This document shows positions 59,700 to 64,000 of a stretch of DNA of 64,000 nucleotides, piece by piece. Every line of letters starts with the position of its first letter. The first letter of the stretch is position 1. The stretch is from NCBI GenBank assembly GCA_032622095.1, contig CP136064.1:115804004-115868003 (forward strand), in the 5' to 3' direction. The stretch comes from Siphonodentalium dalli. Taxonomy: Eukaryota; Mollusca; Scaphopoda; Gadilida; Siphonodentaliidae. The position numbers and the translations under genes are program-made. The notes below the pieces were generated by a model. That model saw nothing but the letters and a program-made list of their open reading frames with translations. It was not told the DNA's origin and did no database searches.

Positions 59700-60926
59700 A
59701 TGAAATATAATTTCAAGACTGACAATGATATTATCAGATGGACATATGTGCGAGAAATTTATGATCGGGATTCAAAACAACAAATTCGTTTGTGTCCAAA
59801 AATTGTGACAAAACAAATAGTACAAACTTATCCAAAATAAGTGTATATTTAGCAACACAGATACTGAGTCGAACTGTTTCTGCTGCATTATACACCTATA
59901 TTTCTCTTGGTGTTTTACCAGAACAAGCAAAACCAACAGCCAGTTTCGTTAAAACAAATTATATACCTTCGATTGCTTCAACTGAAAGCAAATGAAAAGC
60001 ACACTCAAACCCCATCGAACAGCATTGCAGAAAGGGTCGCTCCACGAACAATTTTTAAAAGAGTGCAAGATCTGGATGTAGAAAATTAGACCACACTTCC
60101 TCAATGGATGGAGAGTTTCCATCGCTTGTCTGTTGAAACTTTGGATGCAACTATCTGACAACGGACTTAAATACCTCCTTACAAACAGACTAATTCAGGA
60201 TTGTCTAGAGAACCTGTTTTCAGATATCAGATCTGCAGGTGGATTTCTGGACAATCCAGAGGCTGATCACTTTGCCAATTCATTCAGGAAATGCTTTGTC
60301 ACTGCAACACTATAACCGCCGAAAACATAAAATTGCATTGATGATGCAGATAAGATATTAGTTGCCATCAGAAGTATGTGTACCAAACAATCAAGCCAAC
60401 CAATTTTCCAGTACCTCAAGACACTCAAGCACAAATTGTCCCAGGCATCAGTGATACTGTGGCATCATTACCAATATCTAATGCATTAATGTACATTGTA
60501 GGATACTGCATCTTTAAAGCAACTGAAAACCACACAAGCTGCAATTGTGTAGATAATTTAATTGTGAAAAAAGCAATCAGATGGTGACAGAAAAATATAT
60601 ACACTTCTCTGAAAGACATCAATCAACCAAGAGGAGAATATGGAGGACTCAAAATCCCAACTTACAAAACCTTTATGAAATTCACTCTCCTTGAAGGAAT
60701 ATATGTCACCCTCTTTCCAAATGTAATGTACCTTGGCAAGATACATGCAAGGCTGAGAGTATCCATGCATGGTGCCGGTGATGTGAAATTCCAATGTTGT
60801 GATTCAGTCAGCAATATATTTATCATTTTGAGAATCCATGCAACATTGAAATTCCAACATCACGACACTAAACAGAAAACAAAGAGGCACAAGAATAGAA
60901 AGTTACTAAAAATTAGTCCTTTGTAA
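59700..60926 (+). pseudogene. P-element superfamily (THAP9-like) transposase relic
   Basis: Several + frames in order give IIRWTYVREIYDRDSKQQIR, ATQILSRTVSAALYTYISLG, LKYLLTNRLIQDCLENLFSD then IRSAGGFLDNPEADHFANSF, and later SNALMYIVGYCIFK...HTSCNC and GEYGGLKIPT. These match the order of P-element/THAP9 transposases, where 'L...QD.LE..F..IR..GG....P....F...FR' closes the catalytic core. Stops and frameshifts (for example near 59839, 59993 and 60313) break it, so it is dead. The N-terminal THAP finger is not recognised upstream. Confidence 0.82.
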
Positions 60927-61289
60927 ATACATGTAAGTATCAGTTTTCTCATCTCCACTAGCATGGGCATGTAGGTGATTTTTTTTGTCTGTGAAACACT
61001 GGACAAACATGACAGATTATGAGATAAAACATAGTTTATTCCCTATTAGTTTTCTATTGCCAGCCATCTCTCCTGACATAGAGACCCTCTCAGAGAGCCA
61101 GGCTAAGAGTGCAAATTAATTACATAGAGCTGTATGGGAGTTTCGTATCTCTCTATATAGTATCTCTGGTCCCAGCCCCTTCCGATCTTACAAAAATGCT
61201 ATTTTACAGAACGCAGTATAAACTTTCACCAAAAATCCCCATTGTGATTCTATACATATTTAACAATAAATGAACAGGATTGGCGATGT

Positions 61290-61628
61290 AATAATAGTAA
61301 TAATCAATACATTTATATTGCGCATTCTGCAGTAAATTAGTTTCAATAAGCTTTACATGATTTATATTACCCCGGTCATAGGGCACTGATTATACCAATT
61401 CTCACTCAGTAGGAAGCAATCAGGATTAGCATACTGACAATATCCATCAACTTCCAACCGGTTACTCGATTAACAACTGAGTCCCCCATGGCAACTGTAT
61501 AGCATGAGGTCACTTGCCGAAATCAACCAGCGCAGCATTTGACGTTCAATGGCAGAGAGTGGGAATCGAATGCATGACATTTTCACACCATACGAGTCAA
61601 GCATGCTAAACACTGGACCACCCGTCAC
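61290..61628 (-). mobile_element. tRNA-derived SINE
   Basis: On the - strand the head reads GTGACGGGTGGTCCAGTGTT then TAGCATGC (A-box-like) and GCATTCGATTCCC (B-box-like). A unique body follows, then the tail GAATGCGCAATATAAATG and ATTGATTATTACTATTATT. The tRNA-like head plus TTATTA tail is the SINE layout. The tail would match a partner LINE's 3' end (inference). Confidence 0.75.
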
Positions 61629-62120
61629 TTACATCTAAGTGAGGCATACCATTACCCATGAATATTCAACCTCTATGGAACGAAAATTATCACTTGGCTC
61701 AAAGTTAGTTTGATTCAGACATTGAAACAACACAACAAATCGAGAGGGTCAGCAGAACACAAGTACTTGAATTTCATTACGCAGGGCAGCTCTTCTGGAA
61801 AGATGTTAATGGACTATCTACTACAATTGATCATTCAATCATGTTTTAAATTACCTTGATTAAGGATGATTCAAGGACAAAAGAACAGAGATCAATATCA
61901 TATTTCAATGGCATGTCATGGAGTGGAAATCATTTATCTTGACTGTCACATCCGAAGTGAATTCAACTGGTCTGTGATTAATATGGTTAGAGCGTCGTGA
62001 TTATAGTAGTTATCAGTATGCTCAGTTGGCCAACGGACAAAACATCGAATGAATCGATGTTTGTTTTAACCAGTGAAGGTAGTTTGAATAAGACTACTGC
62101 GAAAATCAGAGACTTATTTT
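61629..62120. other. Stretch without recognisable features
   Basis: No frame, palindrome or terminal repeat seen. Confidence 0.4.
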
Positions 62121-62123
62121 ACC

Positions 62124-62206
62124 AGTCATGTGATGTGTAGGGCCGATAATGAGTTGACAGCTCATTGTCATGATAGCTCATTGTCAGCCCTACATGTCAC
62201 GTGACG
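62124..62206. repeat. Hairpin GTCATGTGATGTGTAGGGC
   Basis: GTCATGTGATGTGTAGGGC pairs imperfectly with GCCCTACATGTCACGTGAC across a loop holding AGCTCATTGTCA twice. Confidence 0.75.
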
Positions 62207-62737
62207 TCACATTATGTGTTGAGCATTATCGTTTCTTAATATCCTGGAAAACTGAAACTGTACAGAGAACGCCCCATAAAGTGATAATAATTTGGGGTAA
62301 ATATCACACTAAGAATACTCCTGATGGATAGTAATATATATTTTCAAGATCTAGAAAACAAAACCACAGATTACATGTATATAAATGTATAAATATATAT
62401 AAAAAATACAGATAACAAAACTCTGGTGTGATTGAAAACAAACCAAGCACTTCCCATAGTAAAACATATGAAGAAACTATTGCCCGGATTTATAAAGGCT
62501 TTTAATTCAGATATATTTAAATCTTGACAAATTGTCTTTCCATACTAAACGGATTCTCCCACCAAATTAAAAAGTGTACATTGGAATTGTTTATTATTGC
62601 TTTTGAGGGATGCCCAGGTAATATAAGCAGACAACAGATAATACAAGTGCAGAAGGAGTTATTTTCATCGGTGGGAAATGTTCAGAAAATAACCTTTTAT
62701 TAGTCTATGGTCTAATAGAATTAATTAGTTGGATTAA

Positions 62738-63327
62738 GCCTTTCAATGTTAAATACTCATTGAAGAGTAGTTATCCCTTAGGAAATGTTCAAATAATTAT
62801 TGAACTTATTATCTGAACATTTCCTAAAGGCCCTTACACACGGCGTTTGCGGCATGGCATGCTTGCACACGGCGTGCAATGCGGGCGATATTGCAGGAAA
62901 AACAGAAAATGCTGCCACAGGATTACATTGCTGTCCTAATCGGGTGGTGCGGTGCTGCGCATATTGCGTGGTACAGCGCATTTTTCTGCAGTTGTTCGGT
63001 AAATTTCACCATTTGCAGTGACAATATAGAACGAAGACACTGGAAGCAAAGATGTTTTCAGTCCAGGTCAGTTTTGGACTGTGATTGTGCATCGCTTCAC
63101 CATGCAGTCATTTTGTTTTTTAAATACGCGAATAACAATGAAAAAATTATATCAACGAAACATACGAGTAACCGCAGAAAATGCCGTCGCTGCAGAAAAC
63201 GGCATAGCTGCAGAAATGCAGTGGTCGCAGAAAAACATGCGGCATGCCATGCGTAATGTGCGGTAATGCCGTGTGGAAGGGTCTTAAGGGATAACTACTC
63301 ATCAGTGAGTATTTAGTACAGAAAGGG
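62738..63327. mobile_element. TTAA-flanked MITE hosting a nested TAA-flanked MITE
   Basis: CCTTTCAATGTTAAATACTC at the left and GAGTATTTAGTACAGAAAGG at the right, both followed inward by GAGTAGTTATCCCTTA or its complement. TTAA at 62734-62737 and 63328-63331. The interior is displaced by the 62828-63284 element and a small hairpin at 62780-62824. Confidence 0.88.
62828..63284. mobile_element. PIF/Harbinger-like MITE with TAA duplication, copy 2
   Basis: AGGCCCTTACACACGGCG at the left, GCCGTGTGGAAGGGTCT at the right, TAA at 62825-62827 and 63285-63287. Richer in GC and GCAGAAA words than copy 1. Frames on both strands are palindrome by-products. Confidence 0.8.
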
Positions 63328-63331
63328 TTAA

Positions 63332-63919
63332 TACAATTAATTAATTCTATTAGACTATTACGTGTGAACACTCATAGTTGGAGAACCAAAATCAATTGGT
63401 TTTCTGATACAGGCTGAGTAATGACAACCAAGAGGTTTGAGAGTATTTCTGGGTAGTTATCAATTTACTGTTCAAGAGGGGGTCTTTGAAAAATGTATGA
63501 AGTCTTTACAGATGTAAAAATTTGAATTAAGCATGTTTCGAACTGGAGACTGGAGATATTTCAGTGCCCAATTAATTATATGTCTATAGTAGCCACATCT
63601 GCGCAAAATGGTGATATCTTTTGCAAGGCTTTGGTGTTTTCTGCAATTAATAAATAATAGAGATGTATGTTCACTAATCACTGCAATCCCCCTGTGTTGT
63701 AAATCCTATAAGGCTATATGTTCCCGAATAACAGAAATACCATTCAAGTCCTCAAAAATGAACTTCACAAACGAATGGGTATACACATGTAATATTTCAT
63801 GTCTCCTTCTGATTGGAGAGCCACATTTTTCTGTTTCAACTGACATAATATATCTCCTGTTGTCAAATTGAAACCGCTGAACCAGGAATTCTCATTGGAC
63901 CTGGCAATAAAAGATTTAA
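63332..63919. other. Stretch without recognisable genes
   Basis: Only TAATTAATTCTATTAGACTA near 63336, the inverse of 62711-62727, is notable. Confidence 0.4.
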
Positions 63920-64000
63920 CCCTTTCAGTGCCAAGTCCGATTTTTGTATCAACCCATATTTCCTTGATAATTTTTTCAAATTTATTGATTATAATAATGT
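63920..64000. mobile_element. TTAA MITE, CCCTTTCAGTGCCAAGTCCG family, copy 2 (cut by window end)
   Basis: Nearly identical to 25754-25833, after TTAA at 63916-63919. The other arm lies beyond the window. Confidence 0.88.

Noticed and set aside
62778-63266. Several frames of 60-125 codons on both strands
   Set aside because: They lie inside a non-coding MITE with complementary ends; no protein motif.

Overview
The window is animal nuclear DNA: AT-rich, with long introns and dense transposon remnants. It holds one recognisable host gene, on the + strand, plus many mobile-element fossils. The repeat mix (TA- and TTAA-flanked hairpin MITEs, hAT deletion derivatives, a P-element relic, a LINE tail, a tRNA-derived SINE, and tandem units ending in GACGGACG tracts) suggests a marine invertebrate, perhaps a lophotrochozoan. 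That placement is inference; the sequence names no species.

Host gene (4315-41087, 3' UTR beyond). Eleven exons with consistent phases give the C-terminal 428 residues of a receptor-type (natriuretic-peptide-receptor-like) guanylate cyclase: the end of the kinase-homology domain (WTAPE, GDVY.FGIILSEV), the signalling helix, the whole class III cyclase domain with both metal aspartates and the GTP-selecting Glu and Cys, and a short tail to a TAA stop. The ligand-binding, transmembrane and N-terminal kinase-homology exons were not found and probably lie upstream of position 1. The coding sequence is about 1.29 kb spread over 36.8 kb.

Introns. They carry nine copies of a palindromic TA-flanked MITE (seven inside this gene, two just downstream), TTAA-flanked palindromes, two internally deleted hAT elements with perfect 8-bp target duplications, a 1.3-kb TA-flanked TIR element, degenerate tandem repeats, and a minisatellite that has multiplied one exon's splice donor. 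The 7.3-kb last intron holds a 4.3-kb foldback element with arms of about 1.6 and 1.8 kb around an inverted minisatellite. It sits inside the reverse-transcriptase relic of a LINE and is flanked by a 6-bp target duplication.

Downstream (41.2-64 kb). No confident host gene. The region holds palindromic and nested MITEs (TAA- and TTAA-flanked), a LINE C-terminal fragment, a decayed P-element transposase, a tRNA-derived SINE and long stretches of diverged tandem repeats. Two weak candidate host exons, one coding a signal-peptide-like sequence on the - strand (54.45-54.63 kb) and one divergent + strand first exon (55.36 kb), lie in a less repetitive interval.

I saw no prokaryotic operon, CRISPR array or rRNA.
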